Assembly (NCBI RefSeq): GCF_014648575.1 | Contig: NZ_BMRJ01000002.1 | Span: forward strand, 228,128-292,127 | Source: Agromyces mediolanus | Lineage (GTDB): Bacteria; Actinomycetota; Actinomycetes; Actinomycetales; Microbacteriaceae | Direction: 5' to 3' | Length of the DNA stretch: 64,000 nt | Shown here: positions 16,427 through 24,820 of the stretch, in pieces | Position numbering within the stretch: the stretch's first letter is position 1 | How the letters are laid out: the number at the start of each line of letters is the position of its first letter | Position numbers and translations under genes: made by a program | The notes under the pieces: generated by a model | What the model was told of the DNA's origin: nothing | The model's input: only the letters and a program-made list of their open reading frames with translations | Databases searched by the model: none

Positions 16427-16471
16427 TCGACCAGCTCGGGAATCCGCGACCCGGTTCGCCGAGCTGGTCGA
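16427..16471. repeat. 13-bp inverted repeat after the MFS gene, possible terminator
   Basis: TCGACCAGCTCGG (16427-16439) and CCGAGCTGGTCGA (16459-16471) are perfectly complementary with a 19-nt loop. The sequence resembles the repeat family at 41362-42218 (CTGAGC..GTCGAAG). It begins 8 bp after the stop codon, so it could form a terminator hairpin, although no T-tract follows. Confidence 0.55.
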
Positions 16472-16559
16472 AGCGACTGATGCGCTGGTGACCGGATCGT
16501 ACCGAGTCGTGGCCGGATCCGGCCTCGTCGGAGGCGCCCGCGGAGCACAGGATGATTCC

Positions 16560-17138
16560 ATGACCCCTCGTTCCGACACCGCCTTGCTCGTCATCGATGT
16601 GCAGGAGTCGTTCCGCCAGCGCGCTGATGACTGGGCGGCGACGGCCAACCCCCGGGCCGTGCCGAACGTCGTCCGGCTCGTCGAGCGGGCCCGCGAAGCC
16701 GGTGACCTGATCGTGTGGGTCACCCACGCGGAGCCCGGCACCGGCCACGTGTTCGACCCGGCGCTGGGCTTCGTGCGGGTGATGGACGAGCTGCAGCCCG
16801 GCCCCGACGAGCCGCGGGTGACGAAGACCTCCATCAACGCGTTCACGACGACGAATCTGCAGCAGCAGCTGACGGCCGCCGGCATCCGCCGACTCGTCGT
16901 CTGCGGCATCCGCACCGAGCAGTGCTGCGAGACCACCGCCCGCGTCGCGAGCGACCTCGGCTACGACGTCCGGTTCGTCATCGACGCCACGACGACCTCC
17001 CCGATCCGCGCCGGCGAGGGATACTCCGAGATCTCCGGCGAGCGGCTGATGGCGCGCACGGCGTCGATCCTCGGCGGCCGCGGCTTCGCGGAGATCGTGA
17101 CGACCGAGCAGCTCGCGGGGGTGGCGGTCCCAGCATGA
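16560..17138 (+). CDS. isochorismatase-family cysteine hydrolase
   Basis: The protein has 192 residues, typical of the isochorismatase/nicotinamidase fold. The catalytic triad is visible: Asp13 in LLVIDVQESF, Lys89 in RVTKTSINAF, and a nucleophilic Cys122 in GIRTEQCCETT. The motif GIRTEQCCETTAR is characteristic of a subgroup of uncharacterised hydrolases whose substrate may be an amide or N-carbamoyl compound. The next gene, a GlxA-type regulator with a DJ-1/PfpI sensor domain, overlaps by 4 bp (ATGA), so the pair form an operon and the regulator may respond to the hydrolase substrate. Confidence 0.9.
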   Translation: MTPRSDTALLVIDVQESFRQRADDWAATANPRAVPNVVRLVERAREAGDLIVWVTHAEPGTGHVFDPALGFVRVMDELQPGPDEPRVTKTSINAFTTTNLQQQLTAAGIRRLVVCGIRTEQCCETTARVASDLGYDVRFVIDATTTSPIRAGEGYSEISGERLMARTASILGGRGFAEIVTTEQLAGVAVPA

Positions 17139-18073
17139 CCCGCGTCGTCTTCCTGCTCGCGCCCGGCGTGATCCTGCTGGATCTCGCCGGGCCGGCGCAG
17201 GTGTTCGCGACGGCGGCCTCGGCCGGCGCGGATTACCGTCTCGACTACGTGGCCGAGACCGCGAGGATCCCCTCCGGGCACGGGCTGATGCTCGAGGCCG
17301 CCGTCGAGCGACCCGAGCTCGACCCGGCGGACCTCCTCGTCGTCCCCGGCTGGCGTGCTCCGCTCGAGCCCGGCAGCGGCGCGTTCGCCGAGGCGACCCT
17401 GCGCTGGATCCGCGAGCACCACGAGCGCGGCGGCACCGTGGTGAGCGTGTGCTCCGGCGCATTCGCGCTCGGCCGCGCCGGGCTGCTCGAGGGGCGGCGC
17501 TGCACGACGCACCACGACATCCAGCACGAGCTGCAGCGCCGGAACCCGGGCGCCAGGGTCATCCACGACGTCCTCTACGTCGATGACGACCGCGTGCTCA
17601 GCTCGGCCGGGATCGCGAGCGGGATCGACCTCGCCCTCTTCCTGCTGGCGCAGCGCCACGGGCCGGCCCTCGCCGCGCGGGTCGCGCGCGAGATGGTCGT
17701 CTACGCGCGCCGCAACGGCGACGCGGCGCAGCTCAGCGCGCTGCTGCGGCACCGCTCGCACGTCGACGAGCTCGTGCACCGCGTGCAGGACCTCATCGAC
17801 CGCTCCTTCGACCAGCCGCTGCCGCTCGCCGAACTCGCGGAGGGGGTCCACGCGAGCCCGCGCACTGTGACGCGGGCGTTCACCGCAGCTACCGGCCTCA
17901 CGCCGCTGCGCTACCAGCAGCTGCTGCGACGGGAACGGGCCGAGCACCTGATCGCGCAGGGATACACCGCCGAGGCGGCCGCGCGGGAGGTCGGCTTCGA
18001 GGATGCGCGGATGCTGCGGCGGATGCGGGCCGCGGTGCGTCCCGCGGCTATGCCGGCCGCCTCGGCGGGATGA
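17135..18073 (+). CDS. GlxA-type AraC regulator with DJ-1/PfpI domain
   Basis: The protein has 312 residues. Residues 1-170 form a DJ-1/PfpI-like amidotransferase-fold domain (FLLAPGVILLDLAGPAQVF, and VVSVCSGAFALGRAGLL with the nucleophile-elbow Cys). Residues 210-305 form the AraC helix-turn-helix pair (LAELAEGVHASPRTVTRAF, GLTPLRYQQLLRRERA). Proteins of this architecture sense small nitrogen-containing metabolites in some bacteria. It overlaps the isochorismatase-like gene by ATGA and probably regulates it. The second HTH helix is followed by an unusual low-complexity Ala/Arg tail (MRAAVRPAAMPAASAG). Confidence 0.9.
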   Translation: MTRVVFLLAPGVILLDLAGPAQVFATAASAGADYRLDYVAETARIPSGHGLMLEAAVERPELDPADLLVVPGWRAPLEPGSGAFAEATLRWIREHHERGGTVVSVCSGAFALGRAGLLEGRRCTTHHDIQHELQRRNPGARVIHDVLYVDDDRVLSSAGIASGIDLALFLLAQRHGPALAARVAREMVVYARRNGDAAQLSALLRHRSHVDELVHRVQDLIDRSFDQPLPLAELAEGVHASPRTVTRAFTAATGLTPLRYQQLLRRERAEHLIAQGYTAEAAAREVGFEDARMLRRMRAAVRPAAMPAASAG

Positions 18074-18088
18074 CCTCGGGCTGCCGGG

Positions 18089-18128
18089 CGACGTTGTGAC
18101 CAAAACTGCTACTCTGGTCACAACGTCG
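18089..18128. promoter_or_regulatory. TetR operator with perfect 14-bp arms
   Basis: CGACGTTGTGACCA (18089-18102) and TGGTCACAACGTCG (18115-18128) form a perfect inverted repeat with a 12-bp spacer. A -10-like TACTCT (18110-18115) sits inside the spacer and reaches the right arm, so a bound repressor would cover the promoter. It precedes the TetR gene at 18145 by 16 bp and is a strong candidate for autorepression. Confidence 0.8.
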
Positions 18129-18144
18129 GAACGGAGCCGCAGCC

Positions 18145-18747
18145 ATGCCACGACCACTCGTCCCGAATCGCCGCGAGCGCATCCTCGACGCCGCGGAGCA
18201 GCTCGTGCTCGACCGCGGGTTCGATGCGATGAGCGTCGCCTCGGTCGCCGAGCGCGCCGGCATCGCCAAGGGCGCCGTGTACCGCGAGTTCGCGAGCAAG
18301 CACGAGCTCCGCGAGGCGCTGCTCCGCCGGGGCGCCGAGCGCATGCGCGCCCGGGTCGAACAGGAGCTCGGCGAGCAGCCCCTGCTCAGCGAGGGCTACC
18401 GTGCGACGATCCGCGCGCTCCTCGGCGACCCGCTGATGACCGCCGCGTACCTCGACGACGAGGGGGTGCTCGGCACCCATGCCGACGCCGTGAGCGACGA
18501 GCGCTTCCGGGTGCACTTCGAGGGCACCGCCGAGTGGATCCGCCAGCTCCAGGAGCGCGGCGCGTTCAGCTCGGCGGTCGACGCCGAGCAGCTCGCGCTC
18601 GCCCTGTCGTGCGCGACGATCGGCCTGCTCTCGGCGGCGAAACGGCTCGGGCCGCTGAGCCCGGCGCAGCTCGGCGGGGCGATCTCCGTGCTCGCGACGA
18701 TGGTGGCCGGATTCGAGCAGACGGATGCGCCCGCGACCGGCGCGTGA
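18145..18747 (+). CDS. TetR family transcriptional regulator
   Basis: The protein has 200 residues. The N-terminal HTH is typical (RRERILDAAEQLVLDRGFDAMSVASVAERAGIAKGAVYREFASKHEL). The helical C-terminal half is of unknown ligand class. It follows a perfect palindromic operator and lies 13 bp before an alpha/beta hydrolase gene on the same strand, so the hydrolase is probably the controlled enzyme. The GGAG of CGGAGCC upstream of the ATG is a reasonable ribosome-binding site. Confidence 0.93.
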   Translation: MPRPLVPNRRERILDAAEQLVLDRGFDAMSVASVAERAGIAKGAVYREFASKHELREALLRRGAERMRARVEQELGEQPLLSEGYRATIRALLGDPLMTAAYLDDEGVLGTHADAVSDERFRVHFEGTAEWIRQLQERGAFSSAVDAEQLALALSCATIGLLSAAKRLGPLSPAQLGGAISVLATMVAGFEQTDAPATGA

Positions 18748-18760
18748 CGAAGGGGCGGGC

Positions 18761-19501
18761 ATGTACGCGAGTGTGACGAGCGGGCGGGCCGATCGGACGG
18801 TGCTCCTGCTGCACGGCGGCGGCGTCGGCGGGTGGATGTGGCGGCCCGCGATCGCCGAGCTGCGCTCCGATCCCACCCTGATCGTCCCCGACCTGCCCGG
18901 CCACGACCGCAGCTCGGCGACACCCTACGTCTCGCACGCGCAGACCGTGCACGAGCTCGCGGAGCTGATCGAGCGGCGTGCCGAGGGGCCGGTCGCGGTG
19001 GTGGGCTTCTCGCTGGGTGCGCAGCTGGCGGCACTCCTCGCCGCCGAGCGGCCTGAGCTCGTCGACCGCGTCGCGGTGGTGAGCGCGCAGGCCGAGCCGA
19101 CCCCGGCGCCTGGCCTCGTCCTCGGCCTGCTGGGCCTGACCGCGCCGCTCGCGCGGCGGCGCTGGTTCGCGACGCTGCAGGCGCGGGAGCTCTTCGTCCC
19201 GGCATCCCTGCTCGACGACTACCTGCGCACCTCGGCGAGCGTCTCGCGCGCGACGCTCCTCGCGGCCGTCGGCGAGAACCTCCGCTTCACCGTCCCAGCC
19301 GGCTGGGCGGGCTTCCCCGGCCGCGCCGTCGTCCTCGCCGGGGCGAAAGAGCGCGCGGTCATGCGCCGCTCCGCCCGTCGTCTGGCCGAAGCCCTGCCGA
19401 GCAGCGAGCTGGAGATCGTGGACGGATGCGGCCACGGCATCCCGCTCCAACGCCCCGACTGGTTCGCCCGGCGGCTGGAGCGCTGGCTGGCCGAGGACTA
19501 G
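18761..19501 (+). CDS. alpha/beta hydrolase
   Basis: The protein has 246 residues from the ATG at 18761, which follows GAAGGGGCGGGC; a start at 18725 would overlap the TetR gene. It has the alpha/beta-hydrolase oxyanion loop LLLHGGGVGGWMW, the turn PDLPGHDRSS, the nucleophile elbow GFSLGAQLA and the late His in DGCGHGIPLQRP. The acid residue is not certain: the segment VVLAGAKERAVMRRS lacks the usual Asp at the expected spot. It is probably an esterase or related lyase with an unknown substrate, and is regulated by the TetR gene just upstream. Confidence 0.85.
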   Translation: MYASVTSGRADRTVLLLHGGGVGGWMWRPAIAELRSDPTLIVPDLPGHDRSSATPYVSHAQTVHELAELIERRAEGPVAVVGFSLGAQLAALLAAERPELVDRVAVVSAQAEPTPAPGLVLGLLGLTAPLARRRWFATLQARELFVPASLLDDYLRTSASVSRATLLAAVGENLRFTVPAGWAGFPGRAVVLAGAKERAVMRRSARRLAEALPSSELEIVDGCGHGIPLQRPDWFARRLERWLAED

Positions 19502-19532
19502 CGAGCGCGCCCGGATTCGCGGCCCGCCGCCG

Positions 19533-20318
19533 TCACAGCCCGCCGTCGATGCGCAGCACCTGGCCGGTGAGGTACTCGGAGCCGGGTTCGAGCAGGAAGC
19601 GCACGAGCGGGGCCACATCGGCCGGGGTGCCCAGCCGGCCGAGGGCGTTCCGCACGTTCGCGTTGGCCTCGGGGCGCTCCGCCATGCGGCGGAGCAGGCG
19701 GCCCGTCGCGATCGGGCCGGGCGCGATGCAGTTGACTCGGATGCCCTCGGGCCCGAGGTCCTTCGCGAGGTAGCGCGAGTAGTGCGCCACGGCGGCCTTC
19801 GCGACCCCGTAGTGGGCGTAGCCGCCGTGCTCGGTCGGCTCGATCCCGTTGAGCGAGGACATGGTCACGATCGCGCCGCCGGGCGTCGCACGGAGCAGCC
19901 CGAGGTGCGCCTGCACGGTGCGCACCGTGCCCAGGAGGTTGCGCTCCAGCATCTCGGCGAGGTCGGCGGGCGAGACCTCCGATGCCCGGTTGCCGTCGAG
20001 TTCGCCGGAGCCGCCGCCGGCGTTGCAGACGAGGCCGTCGAGCGAGCCCCACCGCGCCCGGAGCTCGGCGGCCACCGCGTCGAGCGCGGCCCGGTCGGTC
20101 ACGCTCGCCTCGAAGCCGACGGCGTCCGCCCCGAGCTCGCGGAGGACGTCCACGACGGGGGCCGTGAACGGCTCCTCGGGGAACTCGCGGTAGCCGTCGA
20201 GGTCGAGGTCCAGCACCGCGACGTCCCAGCCGGCGCCGGCGAGGTGCTCGGCGAAGGCGCGGCCGAGCCCCCGGGCGCCGCCCGTGACGAGCACCCGGCG
20301 CCGCTCGCTCGGGCTCAT
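19533..20318 (-). CDS. short-chain dehydrogenase/reductase
   Basis: The protein has 261 residues, a typical SDR length. The frame is open into the aminotransferase gene upstream, but the ATG at 20318 overlaps the aminotransferase TGA (ATGA) and starts a normal N-terminus with the cofactor motif TGGARGLGRAF. The acidic VLDLDLDGY after beta-strand 2 suggests NAD preference. The NAGG motif, a Ser in TMSSLNG and the catalytic YGVAK (YxxxK) are present. It would reduce or oxidise an alcohol/ketone linked to the aminotransferase reaction. It is the second gene of the minus-strand arm of the 19.5-30.7 kb locus. Confidence 0.92.
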   Translation of the reverse strand: MSPSERRRVLVTGGARGLGRAFAEHLAGAGWDVAVLDLDLDGYREFPEEPFTAPVVDVLRELGADAVGFEASVTDRAALDAVAAELRARWGSLDGLVCNAGGGSGELDGNRASEVSPADLAEMLERNLLGTVRTVQAHLGLLRATPGGAIVTMSSLNGIEPTEHGGYAHYGVAKAAVAHYSRYLAKDLGPEGIRVNCIAPGPIATGRLLRRMAERPEANANVRNALGRLGTPADVAPLVRFLLEPGSEYLTGQVLRIDGGL

Positions 20319-21664
20319 GCGACCGGGACGGCCGCGCCGAGGCGTTCGGCCGCGAGCGAGCGGATCGTCTCGCCGAGCAGTTCGAGGGCCCGCGCCGCCT
20401 CCTCGGCGGTGACGGTCATCGGCGGCGTGACCCGCAGCACGTTGCCGTACAGGCCGCCGCGACCGATCAGCAGGCCGAGTTCCCTGGCCCGCTGCACCGC
20501 TGCGACGGCGAGCGCCGGCGCGGGATCGCTCGTGCCCGGCTCGACGAGCTCGACGCCGATCATCAGCCCGGCCCCGCGCACCTCGCCGACGATCCCCTGC
20601 GAGTCGGCCGCGATGGCGCGGAGCCCGCGCTGCAGGAGCTCGCCCATGCGGTCCGCCTGCTCGATGAGGCCGCGCTCCTCGATGTAGTCGAGCGTCGCGT
20701 TGGCCGCGGCCATGACCACGGGGTTGCCGCCCGCGGTGGAGATGCTGTTGGCCGGGAGGCTGTTCATGATCTCCGCCTCGGCGACGACGGCGCCGATCGG
20801 CAGCCCGTTCGCGATGCCCTTCGCGAGCGTGAGCAGCTGGGGCACGACGCCGTGCGCGTGCATGCCGTACGGCCCGCGGCCCGTGCGGCCCCAGGCGGTC
20901 TGCACCTCGTCGGAGATGAGCGGGATGCCGTACTCGTCGAGCACCGCCTTCGTGCGCTGGAAGAAGCCGGGCGGCGGTTCGGCGAAGCCCCCGGCGCCCT
21001 GCACCGGCTCGGCGAGCATGGCCGCGACCCGGCCGCTCGTGCTCGTCTCGATGATGGTGCGCATCTCCTCGATGCACGCGTCGACGAAGCGGGCGTCGTC
21101 GAGGTCGCGGAAGGGGCTGCGGTAGCGGTAGCCGCTGTGCAGGTAGCTCACCTGCAGCGGGCTGAAGCCGGTCGCGGACCAGGCGCGGATGCCGGTCGTC
21201 GCGACCGTGCCGAAGCTGCGGCCGTGGTAGCTGCCGCGCAGCGCGAGCACCTGGTTGCTCGACGCGTGCGCCGTCGCGATCAGCAGGGCGGCCTCGACCG
21301 CCTCCGTGCCGGAGTTCACGAAGAACACCCGCGGGTCGGCCATCCGGCTCGCGGCGGCCAGCCGCTCGGCGAGCCGCACCTGGCCGCTCAGCAGGTACAG
21401 CGTCGAGGAGTGCAGGATGCGCTCCGACTGACGGCGGATCGCCTCGGTGATCTCGGGGATGTCGTGCCCGACCATGGTCGCGAGCAGGCCGCCGAAGCAG
21501 TCCAGGTACTCCCTGCCGTCGCTGCCGAGTACGGTGCGGCCGCGGCCCGAGACGAGCTCCAGCGGCTCGTCGTAGTACAGCGACATCCAGTCGGGCATCA
21601 CGGCGCGGTGGCGCTCGAGGAGCGTGCGCCCGTCGGCGTCGGGCGTGGGGTGCGCGTTCGTCAT
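20315..21664 (-). CDS. class III (PLP) aminotransferase
   Basis: The protein has 449 residues, the usual length of omega-amino acid/beta-alanine or AGXT2-like aminotransferases. Visible are NSGTEAVEAALLIATA (PLP phosphate region), SYHGRSFGTVATTG, AEPVQGAGGF, the PLP-Asp region ISDEVQTAWGRTG and the Schiff-base lysine in LLTLAKGIANGLPIGAV. Such enzymes transfer a terminal amino group to pyruvate, 2-oxoglutarate or glyoxylate. It is the first gene of the minus arm, divergent from the M20-led nine-gene unit, with a 137-bp shared regulatory region. Confidence 0.92.
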   Translation of the reverse strand: MTNAHPTPDADGRTLLERHRAVMPDWMSLYYDEPLELVSGRGRTVLGSDGREYLDCFGGLLATMVGHDIPEITEAIRRQSERILHSSTLYLLSGQVRLAERLAAASRMADPRVFFVNSGTEAVEAALLIATAHASSNQVLALRGSYHGRSFGTVATTGIRAWSATGFSPLQVSYLHSGYRYRSPFRDLDDARFVDACIEEMRTIIETSTSGRVAAMLAEPVQGAGGFAEPPPGFFQRTKAVLDEYGIPLISDEVQTAWGRTGRGPYGMHAHGVVPQLLTLAKGIANGLPIGAVVAEAEIMNSLPANSISTAGGNPVVMAAANATLDYIEERGLIEQADRMGELLQRGLRAIAADSQGIVGEVRGAGLMIGVELVEPGTSDPAPALAVAAVQRARELGLLIGRGGLYGNVLRVTPPMTVTAEEAARALELLGETIRSLAAERLGAAVPVA

Positions 21665-21710
21665 GCGCCCACGGTAGGGCCGGGGCCCGCGGGCGGCGGG
21701 GTCGCAGCGG

Positions 21711-21749
21711 CGATATTTCGGATAATCGAAAAGCTTGTTCGGAATATCG
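21711..21749. promoter_or_regulatory. imperfect inverted repeat between divergent operons, possible IclR site
   Basis: CGATATTTCGGA (21711-21722) and TTCGGAATATCG (21738-21749) match as inverted arms in 10 of 12 positions, in an AT-rich patch between the aminotransferase (21664) and M20 (21802) start codons. A nested TTCG..CGAA arrangement lies at 21717-21730. A GATAAT at 21721-21726 could be a plus-strand -10. It is a plausible operator for the IclR regulator encoded in the plus-strand unit. The protein-site link is inference. Confidence 0.5.
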
Positions 21750-21801
21750 ATGAGCTCGGGCCCCGCCCCGATGATGATCCAGACCAGAGAGGGAAGCCAG
21801 C

Positions 21802-23043
21802 ATGACTGCAGAGGAAACGCACGGTCTCGACGACGAGATCGCGGCGCGCGGCGAGGCCATCGCCGCCCTCCTCGCCGACTCCGTGCGGCGGCCGAGCGTG
21901 ACCGGCGCCGAGCGCGCCGTCGCGGACTTCTACGCCGACTGGATGCGGGCGCACGGCTGGGACGTCGAGCTCCAGCCCCTCTCCGGCACCGGCTTCGCCG
22001 CGAGCGAGGAGCACGTCGGCGACCGAGCGAACGTGATCGGCTACCCGTTCGGCCGCCCGCAGCCGGGCGACCGCACGATCGTCTTCAACGGCCACCTCGA
22101 CGTCGTCCCCGAGGGGGACCACGCCGCCTGGACGCATCCGCCCTTCGACGGCGTCCGCGCGGACGGCCGCGTGCACGGACGCGGAACGGTCGACATGAAG
22201 GGCGGCATCGCGGCCGCGCTGGTCGCCCTCGAGGTGCTCCGCGAACGCGCCGAGCCGCTGCGTCATCTCCCCGTCGTCCACCTCGTGATCGGGGAGGAAC
22301 GCACCGGGGTCGGCACCCGGCTCGCGCTCTCCCTCGCCGAACCGCCCGCCGCGGCCGTCGTGCTCGAGCCGACGGGCAACGCCCTCGTCACCGCCTGCAC
22401 GGGGCTCCAGTTCTTCCGCGTGGAGGCGTCCGGCGTCGCCGCGCACTCCTCGGCCCCGTGGCTCGGGATCGACGCGCTCGCGCGACTCCTCGTGCTCCGG
22501 GAGACGATGCTCGCCACCGCGGCCGCCCGCTCCGCCGGCTTCGCCCACCCCCGCTTCGCGGAGGTGCCCACCGGCATCCCGTTCAACATCGGCCTCCTCG
22601 AGGCCGGCGAGTACCAGGCATCCGTGCCGGCGCGCGCCCGGATGACCGGACGGATCGGACTGAAGCCCGGTGAGGACCCCGAGGACGCGCGGGCGGCGTT
22701 CGCGGACGCGCTCGCCGCGGCGGTCCGAGACGACCCGCACGAGCGCGAGCACCCGCACCGCCTCGAGTGGCTCGGGGCGCCGTACCCGGGATGGGAGACG
22801 TCGGAGTCGGGCGAGCTCGCCACCGCTTTCGTCCGCGGGCTGGAGCTCGTCGACGGCGCCGCCGAGCTCCGCGGTTTCACCGCCGGGAACGACGCCGGCC
22901 AGTACGCCGCCCTCGGCGTGCCGACGCTCGTCTTCGGCCCGGGGGACACCTCGCTTGCGCACACCGCGAACGAGTCCGTCGCGGAGGCCGAGCTGCTGCG
23001 GGCCGCACGCACCATCACCCACGCCCTGCGGGTGCTGCCGTGA
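21802..23043 (+). CDS. M20 family amidohydrolase/deacylase (ArgE/DapE-like)
   Basis: The protein has 413 residues and no signal peptide. It has the M20 dinuclear metal site: NGHLDVVP with His and Asp, RGTVDMKGG with Asp, IGEERTGVG with the catalytic Glu and neighbouring Glu, LEPTG and the C-terminal HTANE. Family members remove acyl, succinyl or carbamoyl groups from amino compounds. It is the first gene of the nine-gene unit and may generate the free amine used by the aminotransferases. A start of GTGA for the next gene overlaps its stop. Confidence 0.93.
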   Translation: MTAEETHGLDDEIAARGEAIAALLADSVRRPSVTGAERAVADFYADWMRAHGWDVELQPLSGTGFAASEEHVGDRANVIGYPFGRPQPGDRTIVFNGHLDVVPEGDHAAWTHPPFDGVRADGRVHGRGTVDMKGGIAAALVALEVLRERAEPLRHLPVVHLVIGEERTGVGTRLALSLAEPPAAAVVLEPTGNALVTACTGLQFFRVEASGVAAHSSAPWLGIDALARLLVLRETMLATAAARSAGFAHPRFAEVPTGIPFNIGLLEAGEYQASVPARARMTGRIGLKPGEDPEDARAAFADALAAAVRDDPHEREHPHRLEWLGAPYPGWETSESGELATAFVRGLELVDGAAELRGFTAGNDAGQYAALGVPTLVFGPGDTSLAHTANESVAEAELLRAARTITHALRVLP

Positions 23044-23870
23044 CCGCCGCGAAGTCGGAGATCCTGACCACGCTCAGCCGGGGCATGGCGGTCTTCGAGC
23101 ACCTCGTGAACGCCGGTCCCGCCACCGCGAAGCAGCTCGCCGCCGAGCGGGGCCTCTCGCTCGGCGTCTGCTACCACGTGCTGCGCACCCTCGAGGCCGA
23201 CGGCTACGTCATCCGCGGCGAGGGCGGCCGCTACGAGCTCGGCCCGCACGGCTTCGCGCTCGGCCGCGGCCTGCAACGCCACTCCGAGATCGCCCCCGAG
23301 CTCGCGGTCATCCTCACCCGGCTGTTCAACGCGACGGGCGAGACGGCGTTCATCGCGGAGTGGACCGGCGGCGCGGTGCTGCTGCGCCACTTCCTCACGA
23401 GCACCCACACCCTGAGCGTGGGCGGGCTCGAGGTCGGCTATACGGGCGACATGCACGCCAGGGCATCCTGCAAATCGATCCTCGCCCACCTCCCCGTCGA
23501 ACAGGTGGAGACCCTGTTCGCCGGGGTGACGCTGACCCGGCTCACGCCGCGCACCGTCACCGACCTCGACGGCCTCCTCATGGAGCTGGCGCGAGTGCGC
23601 AGCCAGGGCTACGCCGTCGACGAGGAGGAGTTCGCCGAGGGCATGCGCTGCGTCTCGGCCCCGTACTTCGCGCCCGACGGCACCCCCGCGGGCTCGTTCA
23701 CGGTCTCCGCCCCCGCCGAACGATTCACCCGCACGCGGCCGCAGCTCGTCGCCGCGGTCGGGGAGGCCGCCACCCTGGCGAGCTCGCTGCTCGCCTCCGG
23801 GCGCCTGCGCGCGCCCGCCGCAGTCCAGGAGGCCGCCCGAGCGGCCGCAGACCGGAAGGAGACCGCATGA
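23040..23870 (+). CDS. IclR family transcriptional regulator
   Basis: The protein has 276 residues with a GTG start that overlaps the M20 stop codon. The N-terminal winged helix contains TLSRGMAVFEHLVNAGPATAKQLAAERGLSLGVCYHVLRTLEADGYVI. The C-terminal GAF-like IclR effector domain contains GYTGDMHARASCKSILAHL and a GYAVDEEEFAEGMRCVSAP stretch typical of effector binding. IclR proteins usually control aromatic or short-chain acid catabolism. Its position as second gene in the unit indicates local control, perhaps by the inverted repeat at 21711-21749. Confidence 0.94.
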   Translation: MTAAKSEILTTLSRGMAVFEHLVNAGPATAKQLAAERGLSLGVCYHVLRTLEADGYVIRGEGGRYELGPHGFALGRGLQRHSEIAPELAVILTRLFNATGETAFIAEWTGGAVLLRHFLTSTHTLSVGGLEVGYTGDMHARASCKSILAHLPVEQVETLFAGVTLTRLTPRTVTDLDGLLMELARVRSQGYAVDEEEFAEGMRCVSAPYFAPDGTPAGSFTVSAPAERFTRTRPQLVAAVGEAATLASSLLASGRLRAPAAVQEAARAAADRKETA

Positions 23871-24820
23871 GCGAGGACACCCTGCTCGACGTGCTGGAGG
23901 TGATGCACCGCATCCGAGAGACCGAGGAGACGATCACCCGGCTCCGCCTCAGCGAGGACATCGTCGGATCGGTGCACCTCTGCAACGGCCAGGAGGCGAT
24001 CTACGCCGGCGCGGTCCGCGCGCTCGAGCTGAGCCGCGACGCGGTGTTCCCGACCTACCGGGGCCACGGCTGGGCGATCGCCTGCGGCGTCCCGCCGGAG
24101 GCCGTGCTCGCCGAGCTGCTCGGCCGGGAGAGCGGCATCAGCGGCGGCCGCGGGGGGTCCGCGTACTTCACGGCTCCCGCCTACGGCATGTACGGCGAGA
24201 ACTCGATCGTCGGCGCGGGCGCGCCGATCGCGTGCGGCGCGGCGCTCGCCGGCCGCTTCGACGGGAGCGGGCGGGTCGCGGTGGCGTCCTTCGGCGAGGG
24301 CGCGATGAACCAGGGCGCCGTGCACGAGGCCATGAACTTCGCCGCGGCGATGACGCTGCCGGTGGTCTTCCTCGTCGAGAACAACACGTACTCCGAGCTC
24401 ACCCCGACGCGGGACGTGGTGCGCAACGACCAGTTCTTCCGCCGCGCCTCCGCGTACGGCATGGCCGGCGTGCGCTTCGACGGCAACGACCCCGACGCGG
24501 TGCGCGACGCCGTCGCCGACGCCGTCGAACGGTGCAGGAACGGCGCCGGCCCGGTGCTGCTCGAGGCCATGACCCAGCGCATCGTGGGGCACTACATCGG
24601 CGACGTGCAGCACTACCGGCCGGCGGGCGAGCTCGACGCCGCCATCGCGGCCGAGCCGATCGCGAGGGCCGAGCGGATGGCCCGGGCGGCCGGCGTCGGC
24701 GACGCGGAGCTCGCGGCGCTGCGCCAGCGCGTGGTCGACGAGGTCGATCGCGCCGCCCAGGCCGCACTCGCCGCCCCGCTCGCAGACCCCGCCACCGTCG
24801 AGGAGCACGTCTATGCCTGA
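23867..24820 (+). CDS. TPP-dependent 2-oxoacid/acetoin dehydrogenase E1, alpha subunit
   Basis: The protein has 317 residues, similar to AcoA/PdhA-type E1 alpha chains. It has YRGHGWAIA, GGRGGSAYF and the TPP-magnesium motif, here GEGAMNQG with ENN 26-28 residues later (residues 143-173). The usual GDG is GEG (Glu144), a conservative change at a metal-contact position. HEAMNFAAAMTLPVVFLVENN is family-typical. It overlaps the IclR stop (ATGA) and the beta-subunit start by 8 bp. No E2/E3 gene follows, so the enzyme may act as a stand-alone C-C cleaving oxidoreductase or borrow another complex's E2. Confidence 0.93.
   Translation: MSEDTLLDVLEVMHRIRETEETITRLRLSEDIVGSVHLCNGQEAIYAGAVRALELSRDAVFPTYRGHGWAIACGVPPEAVLAELLGRESGISGGRGGSAYFTAPAYGMYGENSIVGAGAPIACGAALAGRFDGSGRVAVASFGEGAMNQGAVHEAMNFAAAMTLPVVFLVENNTYSELTPTRDVVRNDQFFRRASAYGMAGVRFDGNDPDAVRDAVADAVERCRNGAGPVLLEAMTQRIVGHYIGDVQHYRPAGELDAAIAAEPIARAERMARAAGVGDAELAALRQRVVDEVDRAAQAALAAPLADPATVEEHVYA

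Noticed and set aside
19533-21860. SDR fused to the aminotransferase region
   Set aside because: The extended frame translates as Arg/Ala-rich junk over the aminotransferase gene. A clean ATGA overlap at 20318-20315 gives a normal SDR start.
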